Of a DNA stretch of 64,000 bases, positions 8,575 through 17,490 are shown in pieces. Position 1 is the first letter of the stretch, and the number at the start of each line of letters is the position of its first letter. A program made the translations under genes and the position numbers. Location: the NCBI GenBank assembly GCA_028293625.1, contig JAQGOL010000005.1:51599-115598 (forward strand), given 5' to 3'. The notes under the pieces were generated by a model. That model saw nothing but the letters and a program-made list of their open reading frames with translations, made no database searches and was not told where the DNA came from. The DNA comes from Chthoniobacteraceae bacterium (GTDB lineage Bacteria > Verrucomicrobiota > Verrucomicrobiia > Chthoniobacterales > Chthoniobacteraceae).

Positions 8575-10451
8575 AGAACTTTTACCGTCACGTTGTCCAC
8601 CTTGCCCGTGAAGTCGTTTGGTGCGGAGTAATCACCGACGGCACCCTTGCCATCGCTGCCAACGGTCAGCCCTTCGCCTGGTTGCGAGGGAATCGAGCCC
8701 GGCGCGTTGCCTTCACCGGCTGATTCGCCATCAATCAGAAGGACGACCTTTCCATCGGCTCCAAGGCGGGCTTCAAGAGAATGGGCGCCCGGGCCAACAG
8801 CTTTGTTACTGGTGATTGCCGTTAGTTCGCCCTGGATTCGGAGCGCAAACGCCAGTTTTCCGTCCTTCAGATAGAGCGCAAAGCCGTTTTTCCTGGCACC
8901 CTGGGCTACGATTACGCCGTTTGGCGTTCCGTCGTCGATTCGCGCTGCGATTGAGAGTGAATGGCGTGCAATTTGCGGCGATTCCTGGCCGCTAAGCGAG
9001 TCTCCCGTTTTCCATGGTCCCTGAGCGGCGGAAGTCGATGGCACTGGAGCGCCGGTTTCGGCAGCTGCCACTGCTTTCCGGGCACGTGGACCGCCCGGAG
9101 TCCATTTTGGCTCGATATTTTCGCGGTTCCAGACATCCCAGGCGCCGGCAAGTTCCTTGAGCTTTTCAGGCTCGGCGCTGGCGAGATTGGTTTGCTCGCC
9201 GATATCTTTTGAGAGGTTGTAGAGCTGGGCGCCGTGCGTGTCGGCCACCCCTTTGTTCTCACCCTGCTCGGCGCCGCCCCCGGGTGCCTTGACGAGTTTC
9301 CAATCGCCTTTGCGAATCGCAATCTGCTGGCCGAACCGCCAGTAAAGCGCGTCGTGAGGCGCTGCGGGCTTCTCGCCGGAAAGATAGGGAAGCAGATTGA
9401 CGCCTTCAACCTTCCACGAGGGATCAAGCGGGACCTGCGCGGCGGCAAGCGCCGTTGGAAAGATATCAAGTTGAATCACGGGCCGGTCATCGACTTTGCC
9501 GGCGGGAATATGCCCTTTCCATTGTACAATGTAGGCAATCCGGATGCCGCCTTCCCATGTCTGCGCCTTGAATCCGCGCAGAGGTCCATTGCTGGAAGTG
9601 GTCTGGCGCGTGGGCCCGCCATTGTCGTTAAAGAAGAAAATAAGCGTCTCTTCCTCAAGATTGAGTTCCCGTAATTTGGCAAGTACCAGACCTACATTGT
9701 CATCCAGTGCGGAAAGACCGGCGGCAAACTCCTTGCGCTTGGGATCGGTGATGTTGGGAAACCGGGAAAGATATTTTTCCGTCGATTTGAGCGGCTCGTG
9801 CACCGCGTTGAAGGCGAGGTACGCAAACCACGGCTGGTCCTTGTGTTTTTCAATGAAGCCCGCCGTCTCGCGCCCGAACGCGTCGGTGCTGTAATCGATC
9901 TTATCAAGTGCAACCCCGTTTTTCTGGATCGGATCACGTCCTTTGCCTTCGGCATCGAGATAACTGTGGGCGCCTCCCAGAAAACCGAAATATTCGTCAA
10001 AACCGCGCCGCAGCGGATGGAACTCCGGCTCATAACCAAGATGTGATTTACCAAACCAGCCGGTGGCATAGCCGGCCGCTTTGAGCCGGTCGCCGAGTGT
10101 TTTTTCAGTGAGCGGCAGGCCGGCTTTTTCTCCGGCATTTTGCGCCGGTCCGGGATTAAATTCGTGTCCGAACCGCTGCTGATACCGGCCGGTTAAAAGT
10201 CCTGCGCGTGTTGGGCTGCAATACGGGCCGCTCACGTAGCCACTCGTGAAACGGATTCCATTGCCGGCAATGGAATCGACGTTTGGCGTCGGAATCTCCT
10301 TTGTGAAACCTTGAACGCTCAGTTCCCCGTAGCCAAGGTCGTCGGCGACGATCACCAGGATGTTCGGTTTCTTTTTGTCGGCGGCTTGCGCGGTAATTGC
10401 AAGACCGGCGAACGCAAGGACGGCGAGCGGGAGAGAGAAGCGAGGTTTCAT
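8571..10451 (-). CDS. Secreted type I sulfatase with C-terminal LamG-like domain
   Basis: Arylsulfatase-family hydrolase of sulfate esters, probably acting on sulfated glycans outside the cytoplasm. The start at 10451 gives a clean signal peptide (residues 1-23, ending AQAA), then PNILVIVADDLGYGE with the metal Asp pair and the formylglycine motif YCSPTRAGLLTGRYQ with Cys78. Other family blocks are GYATGWFGKSHLG, FAYLAFNAVHEPL, FFFNDNGGPT and DALYWRFGQQIAIRKGDWKL. After about residue 490 a LamG/concanavalin-like domain follows (LSIAARIDDGTPNG, GFALYLKDGKLAFALR, VDNVTVKVL). The stop overlaps the FGE start. The frame is open further upstream to 10565 but lacks a signal there. Confidence 0.94.
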   Translation of the reverse strand: MKPRFSLPLAVLAFAGLAITAQAADKKKPNILVIVADDLGYGELSVQGFTKEIPTPNVDSIAGNGIRFTSGYVSGPYCSPTRAGLLTGRYQQRFGHEFNPGPAQNAGEKAGLPLTEKTLGDRLKAAGYATGWFGKSHLGYEPEFHPLRRGFDEYFGFLGGAHSYLDAEGKGRDPIQKNGVALDKIDYSTDAFGRETAGFIEKHKDQPWFAYLAFNAVHEPLKSTEKYLSRFPNITDPKRKEFAAGLSALDDNVGLVLAKLRELNLEEETLIFFFNDNGGPTRQTTSSNGPLRGFKAQTWEGGIRIAYIVQWKGHIPAGKVDDRPVIQLDIFPTALAAAQVPLDPSWKVEGVNLLPYLSGEKPAAPHDALYWRFGQQIAIRKGDWKLVKAPGGGAEQGENKGVADTHGAQLYNLSKDIGEQTNLASAEPEKLKELAGAWDVWNRENIEPKWTPGGPRARKAVAAAETGAPVPSTSAAQGPWKTGDSLSGQESPQIARHSLSIAARIDDGTPNGVIVAQGARKNGFALYLKDGKLAFALRIQGELTAITSNKAVGPGAHSLEARLGADGKVVLLIDGESAGEGNAPGSIPSQPGEGLTVGSDGKGAVGDYSAPNDFTGKVDNVTVKVL

Positions 10452-10768
10452 GAATGGAGAAAAGTTTTGAGATGAGGACGGAAGCGTTTTTAAGGGCACA
10501 ACACCGCATACGGCGTGTGATGAATTAAATTCCGCGGAGGTATTGCGGATACGGCGGAGTGGCATGTCCGACGCGGGTCGTCACCGGGAGTCAGGGAAGA
10601 CGATGCGGGGAAAGTGCGCGGTGCGGATCGTTCTGTAAAGGGTTTTCTATACTAACTCGCTATAGAATCATTTTCCTCGCGGCATGCTTCCGCCAAAAAC
10701 ATGGAACTTCCGCCTTTATCCATGCCCGGCGACCCTGCAACCTGCCCGTATCAACCCCTCATAACCGC
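10452..10768. promoter_or_regulatory. Divergent promoter region, sulfatase / SGNH-propeller-azurin gene
   Basis: A 317-base region between two divergently transcribed secreted-protein genes. No gene is supported inside it; the frame upstream of 10769 is open but encodes no signal and no recognisable domain. It must hold both promoters. Its most distinctive element is the inverted repeat at 10645-10667, listed separately. Confidence 0.55.
10645..10667. promoter_or_regulatory. Inverted repeat TTCTATA-N9-TATAGAA, candidate operator
   Basis: Perfect 7-base arms with a 9-base spacer, about 100 bases upstream of the SGNH/propeller/azurin gene. The arm length and spacing are the same as in the inverted repeat ahead of the GntR/LacI-type regulator at 17085-17107, although the arm sequence differs. 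It could be a regulator site or overlap a -10 element (TATAGAAT). Function is inferred only. Confidence 0.35.
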
Positions 10769-13700
10769 ATGCGCTATCTCCGCCTTGTTTTCCTCTTTTG
10801 CCTTTCGTTTGCCATGACGAAGCTTCAAGCGGCATCTCCTCCCACCCTGGAGATTCGCGAAAATGATCATATCTGCCTGATTGGCAATACGCTGGCTGAG
10901 CGCATGCAGCATCACAACCACTGGGAGACGCTCCTGCATGGGAGGTTTCCAGCGCACAAACTCGTGGTGCGGAATCTGGCGTGGCCAGCGGATGAAGTGG
11001 TGCTTCGTCCGCGCGCCGAAGGTTTTGGCGAACCCGAAGAGCACCTGAAGTTCAGCAAGGCGGACGTCATCCTGGCGTTTTTTGGGTTTAATGAGTCGTT
11101 TGCGGGACCGCCGGGACTGGAACAGTTTAAGAGCGATCTCGATGCGTGGCTGGCAACGACATTAAAAGTCAATTACAGCGGCAAGGGCGCGCCACGGGTC
11201 GCGTTGGTCTCTCCGATTGCTCATGAAAACCTCGGGGACCGCAATTTACCGGACGGCACGGCCACGAACGCGAATCTTGAGCTCTACACGGAGGCGATGC
11301 GCCAGGTTGCGGCGAAACATGGGGTCCCATTCGCCGATGTATTTCATCCCACGCTGGCACTTTTCGGGCCGGCCAGGAGCAAGGATGAGGCGGTTTCAAA
11401 GATCAGGCATACAATCAATGGCGTGCATTTAAGCAGGGAAGGGGACGTGCACTTTGCCGGTATTCTCGACAGGGCTCTTTTTGGTGAATGGCGTGGGGAT
11501 CCCAAATTGAGCAAGGAACTGCAAAGTGAGATCGCCGATAAGAATTTTCATTGGTATCACCGCTATCGGATCGTCGATTCTTACTATGTTTATGGCGGAC
11601 GCTCGGGATTGAAATTCGCCGACGGGCCGCAAACCAACCGCGATGTGATGCAACGCGAGCGGGAAGTCCTTGATATCAAGTGCGCCAATCGCGATGCGCG
11701 CATTTGGGCTCTGGCCCAGGGCGGCGCGGTTTCGGAAAAAGCAGACGACTCCAATGTGCCGGAGTTCTTAAAGGTGGTGACTTCCTTCGGTGTAAACCAG
11801 ACGAAGACGCCCGATGGTTCAAAAGGTCAGGCAAGTAAAAACTCGGAAGCCGAATCCGCGCTGATCCTCCCCTCTGCGGAATCGCTTAAACGATTTAAGA
11901 TGGCGCCTGGTTACGCCGTAAATCTCTTTGCCTCAGAAGAACAATTCCCCGAACTGGCCAACGCGGTGTCGACAGCTTTTGATGCCAAAGGACGGCTTTG
12001 GGTGGCCACGATGCCTAGTTATCCGCAATGGCGTCCGGGCGATGTGATGGGCGACAAACTCATCATCCTCACAGACAGCAATGGCGACGGGAAAGCCGAT
12101 CAGATGAAAGTGTTCGCCGACGGATTGCATTTGCCGATCGGGTTTGAATTCGTCAATGGCGGAGTCCTGGTCAGCGGCCAGCGCGAAATGTTATTTTTAA
12201 AGGATACCGATGGCGATGACCGGGTCGATACCCGCGAGATCCTTTTAAGCGGCTTTGATTCAGCCGACAGCCATCACGTGACCAACGCTTTCACGTTTGA
12301 TCCGGGCGGCGCGATCTACTTTCAGGAAGGCACCTTCCATCATACCCAGGTTGAAACGCCTTATGGGCCCGTGCGTTGTAAAAATGCGGGAACTTATCGT
12401 TACGAGCCGCTGACTCAGAAACTCGATCTCTTTGTGAGCTATAGTTACGCCAATCCGCACGGGCAGACCTTTGATAAATGGGGCCAGGCTTTCATCTCGG
12501 ATTCCTCCGGCGGCGCGAACTACTTTGCGACCGCGTTTTCAGGCCGTCTGCCATACCCGGAAAAGCATCAGACGATGAAACAATGGTTCCCGAAAAGGGT
12601 TCGGCCCACCAGCGGGTGCGAGTTTGTCACGAGCCGCCATTTTCCCGATGAAGCGCAAGGCCGCTTCCTGCTCAACAACACCATCGGCGTGCAGGGGATT
12701 CTTCAACATAAAGCGCGCGAGGTTGGCTCCGGGTATGAAGGAGAAGAAATCGAGCCGCTCCTTTTAAGCGACGATCCTAATTTCCGGCCCGTAGATATGG
12801 AGTTCGGTCCCGATGGCGCCCTCTATATTACCGATTGGCAGGATGCGCTCATTGGCCACATGCAATATTCGATTCGCGATCCATTGCGCGATCATGCAAA
12901 GGCGCGGATTTGGAGGGTAACTTATCCTTCCCGTCCCCTTGTGCAGCCTGCGTTGATCGCGGGCGAACCTGTGGCCAACCTTCTTGAGTTATTAAAGGTG
13001 CAGGAAGATCGCACACGCATCCGCGCCAAGCAGGAACTCGGCACGCGTCCGCAGGCGGAAGTAATTGCCGGCCTGAAAAAGTGGGTAGGTGAGCTTGATA
13101 AGAACGACGCGCTCTACGAGCACAACCGCACTGAGGCGCTCTGGGTTTATCAATGGATGAATGTGGTCAATCCCGAGTTGTTAGGGGAAATGCTGGTTTC
13201 GCCCGAACATCATGCGCGCGCGGCGGCGACCCGTATTCTTTGTTACTGGCGGGAGAGTATTCCCAACGCGCTTGACCTGCTGAAGATTCAAGCCGCGGAT
13301 GCGCATCCGCTCGTGCGCCTTGAAGCGGTGCGCGCCGCGAGTTTCTTTAAGGAAAAGAAAGCCATCGATGTGGCGCTCGAAATTCTTAATCACGAGACGG
13401 ATTACTACCTGACTTACACGCTTGAAGAAACGATGCGCGCCCTCGAGCCATCGCCCGACGATGTGAAAGATCCGCGCGCGCTGGGATTTGTCCTTGGACG
13501 AATGACCAATGCCGAGCTCGCGCAGGCGCCTAAAGCAGAAGCGGTATTTATCGCGCAGGTTGAACGCAAAGGAATGGATCCCTTGATTCGCGAAAGCGCG
13601 CTGGCCGATCTGGCGAAACTTCATAAAGGAACACGCGAAGCCGAGATCGTAGCGGCACTGGGCCGAATGGATGAACGCTTCAAGGATACCGGCGCGGCCG

Positions 13701-14701
13701 AAGAGCTTGGCCGCTTGCTGGGCTCCGCGCCTTCGTCTGAATTGATCAAATCACGCGATGCCATTCGACGCATGGCTTCCAAGGATCATTCGCTTGCACA
13801 AGTTCGCCGTGCCGGACTCGCGGCGCGCGTGGTTATGGATGGCGGCCCGCAGGATACTTGGCGAATGACCGAAGCCAGCACTGACTCGCGTGCAATGTTG
13901 CTCGATGCGATCGGCCTGATCGCGGATCCGGCGATGCGCGCGAAGTTCCAGCCCCTTGTTGCGGACTTGCTTGGCAAGGATCCCGATGGGCTCGCCGCCA
14001 ATGTCCGCGCCGCCGCCCTGCGTGTATTGCCGTTGTTGGGAAATGAGAATGCAGGCGCGAATTTTTCACTTCTTGCGGCCTATCTACGGGATGGCAAAGA
14101 ACGCGGGATTGCGGCGCGTGCGGTGCTCGCGCTTCCGCGCGAGGCATGGGTGGATAAAGAAGCCGGGCCGGTGGCTGAAAGCATCCTGGCTTACAGCCAA
14201 AGCGTTCCAGCTGAACAACGGACCGCCCAGGAGTTCGTAGAAACCGTCCAGTTGGGAATCGAACTCGCCTCGCGGATGCCGCCCGATGAAGGGAGCCGGA
14301 TTCGCTCGGCGCTTCGGGAACTTGGGGTCACGGTTTTTGTAGTAAAAACCGTGCGGGAGCAGATGCGCTATGACACGGCGCAGCTTGTTGTTGAAGCGGG
14401 CAAACCGTTTGAAATCATCTTTGAGAATGCCGACATCATGCCGCACAATTTCGTCGTGATAACGCCCGGCTCACGGCAGGAAGTAGGAACGGCTGCCTCC
14501 GGCATGCCCGCAACGCCGGATAAAACCGGCCGTCTTTATATTCCGGCCACTGACAAGATTCTCGCCGGCTCAAAGATGCTGGAGCCTGGCCAGAAAGAGA
14601 AGCTGGCGCTCGTCGCGCCGACTGCGCCCGGCGAGTATGAATACGTCTGCACGTTCCCGGGTCACTGGCCGATCATGTGGGGCAAACTTATCGTCGAGTA
14701 G
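10769..14701 (+). CDS. Secreted SGNH-like / PVC beta-propeller / HEAT / azurin-like protein
   Basis: A 1310-residue exported protein of a type found in Planctomycetes and Verrucomicrobia. The start at 10769 gives a signal peptide (MRYLRLVFLFCLSFAM). Residues ~30-270 resemble an SGNH hydrolase (FFGFNESFAG, ADVFHPT, INGVHLSREG), but block I reads IGNTLAER, so the nucleophilic Ser seems lost. Residues ~370-700 form a PVC-type membrane-bound dehydrogenase/NHL-like propeller (GYAVNLFASEEQFPELAN, MEFGPDGALYITDWQDAL). Residues ~740-1185 are HEAT-like helical repeats. The C-terminus (~1190-1310) is a cupredoxin with azurin-type ligands His1226, Cys1294, His1299 and Met1303 (CTFPGHWPIM). No CxxCH heme site is present. 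It probably oxidises a carbohydrate and passes electrons to copper (inference). The GH76 gene starts 13 bases downstream. Confidence 0.9.
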   Translation: MRYLRLVFLFCLSFAMTKLQAASPPTLEIRENDHICLIGNTLAERMQHHNHWETLLHGRFPAHKLVVRNLAWPADEVVLRPRAEGFGEPEEHLKFSKADVILAFFGFNESFAGPPGLEQFKSDLDAWLATTLKVNYSGKGAPRVALVSPIAHENLGDRNLPDGTATNANLELYTEAMRQVAAKHGVPFADVFHPTLALFGPARSKDEAVSKIRHTINGVHLSREGDVHFAGILDRALFGEWRGDPKLSKELQSEIADKNFHWYHRYRIVDSYYVYGGRSGLKFADGPQTNRDVMQREREVLDIKCANRDARIWALAQGGAVSEKADDSNVPEFLKVVTSFGVNQTKTPDGSKGQASKNSEAESALILPSAESLKRFKMAPGYAVNLFASEEQFPELANAVSTAFDAKGRLWVATMPSYPQWRPGDVMGDKLIILTDSNGDGKADQMKVFADGLHLPIGFEFVNGGVLVSGQREMLFLKDTDGDDRVDTREILLSGFDSADSHHVTNAFTFDPGGAIYFQEGTFHHTQVETPYGPVRCKNAGTYRYEPLTQKLDLFVSYSYANPHGQTFDKWGQAFISDSSGGANYFATAFSGRLPYPEKHQTMKQWFPKRVRPTSGCEFVTSRHFPDEAQGRFLLNNTIGVQGILQHKAREVGSGYEGEEIEPLLLSDDPNFRPVDMEFGPDGALYITDWQDALIGHMQYSIRDPLRDHAKARIWRVTYPSRPLVQPALIAGEPVANLLELLKVQEDRTRIRAKQELGTRPQAEVIAGLKKWVGELDKNDALYEHNRTEALWVYQWMNVVNPELLGEMLVSPEHHARAAATRILCYWRESIPNALDLLKIQAADAHPLVRLEAVRAASFFKEKKAIDVALEILNHETDYYLTYTLEETMRALEPSPDDVKDPRALGFVLGRMTNAELAQAPKAEAVFIAQVERKGMDPLIRESALADLAKLHKGTREAEIVAALGRMDERFKDTGAAEELGRLLGSAPSSELIKSRDAIRRMASKDHSLAQVRRAGLAARVVMDGGPQDTWRMTEASTDSRAMLLDAIGLIADPAMRAKFQPLVADLLGKDPDGLAANVRAAALRVLPLLGNENAGANFSLLAAYLRDGKERGIAARAVLALPREAWVDKEAGPVAESILAYSQSVPAEQRTAQEFVETVQLGIELASRMPPDEGSRIRSALRELGVTVFVVKTVREQMRYDTAQLVVEAGKPFEIIFENADIMPHNFVVITPGSRQEVGTAASGMPATPDKTGRLYIPATDKILAGSKMLEPGQKEKLALVAPTAPGEYEYVCTFPGHWPIMWGKLIVE

Positions 14702-14714
14702 AACTGAAAACTCC

Positions 14715-15962
14715 GTGAACAGTTTCAGGCTTTTCTCAGCGGTTCTTCTCGCGAGTTTGGTATCGTGCTTCTCCGCCGAAATTGATCTTGGCCGCGATGC
14801 GGTTGCAAGCTCCGCCAAATTGGGTATTGCGCTTTTGGACAAACTTTATTGGTCGCCGACTCTGAATATTTGGCTCGATCAACCCGGCGACGATATTCGC
14901 GCTTACTACGATGGGCGGCGCAACCCTCCATGGTGGTCTTCGGCAAACGCGGTGGAGATGCTCCTTGATTACATGAGGAAAACCGGAAGCGCCGAGTATG
15001 AAGCGACTATTGCCGCCCTCTACGACTCCAACAAGGATCTCCGGCAGAAGAGTCCTCGCGTGATTGCCGAGCTAAAACGGCGCAATCAGTGGAGCGCGGT
15101 TGATGAGGAGCGATTTGAAAAGAAGCAGGCCGCGACGCAGCCGGTTTTGAATAATTACTACACCGAGTTCCGCAATGAATACCTGGATGACTCGGGCTGG
15201 TGGGGAATCACGTGGCTTAAGATGTATGACCGGACCCGGGACAAAAAATACCTGGCAACCGCCCAGGCGGTGCACGCGCATATGGCAAAAAACTGGCGTC
15301 CCGAGAAAAACGGCGGCGTCATGTGGACGGAAGTGGAGGACAAGCTGGTGCCCAACGCCATTACCAACGGTCTTTTTCTTCTGCTTTCAGCGCGGCTTTA
15401 TGAGCGGACCCGCACCGCGGATTACCTGCAGTGGGCCGAGCGCAGTTTGGCATGGTTCCATGATCAAAAACTTTATGATGGCATCGGTGTGGTTGATGTG
15501 CCGGGGCATATGGGCGATTACTGGACTTATAATCAAGGCGTGTTTATCGGTGCTCTTACCGCGCTTTATCAAGCCACCGGACGCGAGGATTACCTCGAGC
15601 AGGCAGTGACGGTGACGCGATCCGTACTGACCAGGGCCGGCCTCACAACAACCGATGGCGTGCTCCTGGAAAAATTGGGGGTCTCAGGATGGGATCCCGG
15701 ACTTTTTAAAGGAATCTTTGCCCGTTATCTCGGACATCTGCGTGATGTGCTCGATTCCAAAAAGCTTTATTCGGAGCTGGCGCAAGAAATCGATCGTGTT
15801 CTTCGCGCGAGCGTCACGTCGCTGCAACTGCATGGGATCGCGGAAAATAGGGAGTTTAAAGTTGAGTGGCATGAATCGTCCAAAGAAGGGAAGCACAACT
15901 TCAATACCCAAACCTCCGGTCTCACGGCCTTGATCGCGCTGTTGCCCGATCCACACCCGTAG
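14715..15962 (+). CDS. Glycoside hydrolase family 76 (alpha-1,6-mannanase-like), exported
   Basis: A 415-residue (alpha/alpha)6-barrel protein resembling GH76 endo-alpha-1,6-mannanases. The GTG at 14715 opens a signal segment (FRLFSAVLLASLVSC); LVSC fits a lipobox, so it may be a lipoprotein. The GH76 catalytic pair is seen as YLDDSGWWGITWLK with Asp158-Asp159. Other family features are NGLFLLLSARLYERT, YWTYNQGVFIGAL and GIFARYLGHL. It follows the SGNH/propeller/azurin gene by 13 bases, so the two are likely co-transcribed. Its last 41 bases overlap the end of the convergent regulator gene. Confidence 0.85.
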   Translation: MNSFRLFSAVLLASLVSCFSAEIDLGRDAVASSAKLGIALLDKLYWSPTLNIWLDQPGDDIRAYYDGRRNPPWWSSANAVEMLLDYMRKTGSAEYEATIAALYDSNKDLRQKSPRVIAELKRRNQWSAVDEERFEKKQAATQPVLNNYYTEFRNEYLDDSGWWGITWLKMYDRTRDKKYLATAQAVHAHMAKNWRPEKNGGVMWTEVEDKLVPNAITNGLFLLLSARLYERTRTADYLQWAERSLAWFHDQKLYDGIGVVDVPGHMGDYWTYNQGVFIGALTALYQATGREDYLEQAVTVTRSVLTRAGLTTTDGVLLEKLGVSGWDPGLFKGIFARYLGHLRDVLDSKKLYSELAQEIDRVLRASVTSLQLHGIAENREFKVEWHESSKEGKHNFNTQTSGLTALIALLPDPHP

Positions 15963-17076
15963 TTGCGGCGTCTTTCCCCCCGCAGGAATCGCGAATGACA
16001 AGTGCGCATTCCAAAAGCACGTCGCGCACGGGCATGTCAGGCCGCGCGAGACGCTCAAGCATTGCTGCCATTGCGGCCATTCCAATCTCCCGGCAGGGCT
16101 GATGCATCGTTGTAAGGGGGACCGGAAGCAGGCCGGCGTATTCAACATCATCAATGCCGACCACTCGCATCCCGCTCGGAATCTGGTGTCCCAAGGCAAG
16201 CAGGCTTTGCATAAGACGTCCCGCGGTGCGGTCATTGGCACAAACAAACGCGTCAGGGTGGACCGCTTCAATCAATGCCCGGATCGCTTCGTTTTCATCG
16301 GATTCAAGCCGCTGTACCAGTGCCGGTTCCACCGGGATGCCATGCACAAACAGCGCTTCCCGATAACCCGCGATCCTCTCCTCCACAGTCGACGGCGAAC
16401 GGGGATAGCTCAAAAACGCAATGCGCCGGGACCCAAGTCCAAGCAAATGCTCCGTAACAATGTAACCTGTGCGCCGGTTATCGATCCCAATCAGATCGTG
16501 CCGGCTACGCTGCGGGTAAGGCAGGAAATCGCGATCGAGCAGCACCACCGGAATCCGCGCTTTTTGAAGGGCATCGATGATCCGCTGGTTGGTGGGATCA
16601 TCAACGGCGAGGCGTTCAAGCGGGGCGAAAAATACTCCTGATACTTTGCGTGAGACATATTGCTCACAGAGCTGCAATGCACGCTCCTGCCGGGTGGCGG
16701 TTGCATTGCCCGACGCAGCATTCCCCCAGAGCAGCGCGTGTTCGGCAGCTTGCGGGGCATCCGCCATTCCCTGGCAGATCGGCTCGAAGATTTCCGTGCG
16801 TCCGAGGTCTGGAATGAGCAATCCAAACGAGAGCCCCTGCGATCGATCCGAGCGCACATAAGTTCCCGAGCCGGCCCGGCGTTCCACCAGGTTTTGCTGG
16901 CTCAGTTCACGAACCGCGCGGCCGACAGTGATCCGGGAAGCATCGAAGCGTTTTACCAGATCGGCTTCGCTGGGGAATTTTTGGCCAGGCTTATATTTGC
17001 CGGTCACGATTTCCTTCCGGAGCTGATTAAAAACGTGCCGGTATTTGGGGGATTTAACTTCGCGTTCAACGGACAT
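15922..17076 (-). CDS. GntR/LacI hybrid transcriptional regulator
   Basis: A 384-residue repressor-type protein with a GntR winged helix at residues ~10-78 (YRHVFNQLRKEIVTGKYKPG, FPSEADLVKRF, SRITVGRAVREL, ERRAGSGTYV) fused to a LacI/GalR periplasmic-binding-like sensor (~82-365: LSFGLLIPDLGRTEIF, GVFFAPLE, IPVVLLDRDF, IGIDNRRTGYIVTEHLL, RIAFLSYPRS, DAFVCANDRTAGRLM, RVVGIDDVEYAGLL, LTTMHQPCREIG). This is the architecture of AraR-type sugar regulators. It probably senses a sugar and controls the neighbouring GH76, sulfatase or transporter genes (inference). Two inverted repeats just upstream are candidate operators, which suggests autoregulation. Confidence 0.9.
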   Translation of the reverse strand: MSVEREVKSPKYRHVFNQLRKEIVTGKYKPGQKFPSEADLVKRFDASRITVGRAVRELSQQNLVERRAGSGTYVRSDRSQGLSFGLLIPDLGRTEIFEPICQGMADAPQAAEHALLWGNAASGNATATRQERALQLCEQYVSRKVSGVFFAPLERLAVDDPTNQRIIDALQKARIPVVLLDRDFLPYPQRSRHDLIGIDNRRTGYIVTEHLLGLGSRRIAFLSYPRSPSTVEERIAGYREALFVHGIPVEPALVQRLESDENEAIRALIEAVHPDAFVCANDRTAGRLMQSLLALGHQIPSGMRVVGIDDVEYAGLLPVPLTTMHQPCREIGMAAMAAMLERLARPDMPVRDVLLECALVIRDSCGGKDAATTGVDRATARSRP

Positions 17077-17084
17077 GGGGATAA

Positions 17085-17107
17085 GTTGATATTACAGCTT
17101 TATCAAC
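17085..17107. promoter_or_regulatory. Candidate operator GTTGATA-N9-TATCAAC
   Basis: A perfect inverted repeat with 7-base arms and a 9-base spacer, ending 9 bases before the ATG of the GntR/LacI-type regulator. A repressor bound here would block its own gene. The symmetry is seen directly; the regulator assignment is inference. Confidence 0.5.
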
Positions 17108-17188
17108 GGATCTCAAGCAGCCAATGCATCTGATTCCGTATTTTGCCCGGCATATCCGAGAAGATGATCGTATTTTCGGAATTCATCG

Positions 17189-17206
17189 GTTGACTGATAT
17201 ATCAAC
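17189..17206. promoter_or_regulatory. Second candidate operator, GTTGA-N8-TCAAC around TGATATATCA
   Basis: It contains the perfect palindrome TGATATATCA and a TATCAAC half-site identical to that of the repeat at 17085-17107. It lies 18 bases before the ATG of the truncated HAD gene at 17225, on the side of the divergent transcript that continues to the MFS transporter. Binding by the same regulator is inferred. Confidence 0.45.
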
Positions 17207-17224
17207 TGGGTAAATAGCTGTCTT

Positions 17225-17347
17225 ATGAAGAGAACCAGTCGCACCGCCGATTACCTCGTAGCCAGTGATTTCGATCAGACGCTCAGTTTTAATGATTCCG
17301 GGTTTGTTTTAAGCGAAATGCTCGGGATTGCCGGGTTTGAAGAATGA
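17225..17347 (+). pseudogene. Truncated HAD-superfamily phosphatase gene (N-terminus only)
   Basis: Forty codons from ATG 17225 to TGA 17347. The product carries a clear HAD motif I ([16 protein letters not shown], with DxDxT) followed by FVLSEMLGI, then stops. HAD enzymes need about 200 or more residues with motifs II-IV, and none of these are found downstream in any frame before the MFS gene, so this is a deletion remnant. A second frame (ATG 17344 to TAA 17487, 47 codons) overlaps the stop as ATGA; it has no recognisable domain and I do not call it a gene. The remnant lies between the regulator and the MFS gene and still has a candidate operator at its 5' side. Confidence 0.65.
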
Positions 17348-17490
17348 TACAGCACGTCAACAGCCGGGACAGGCACACGATCGCGGTTTCCGAGGCGAAA
17401 CAGGACTGGGACAAGATTCGGACCGGCTGGCTTACATTTCACGAGCCCTCTTTTACTCTCCTGCGCGAGCCGCTTCTTGTTGGCTAACGC

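Noticed and set aside
10769..14701. Heme-binding PVC protein (CxxCH type)
   Set aside because: The overall architecture suggests it, but none of the cysteines is in a CxxCH motif; the C-terminal redox domain is a cupredoxin.
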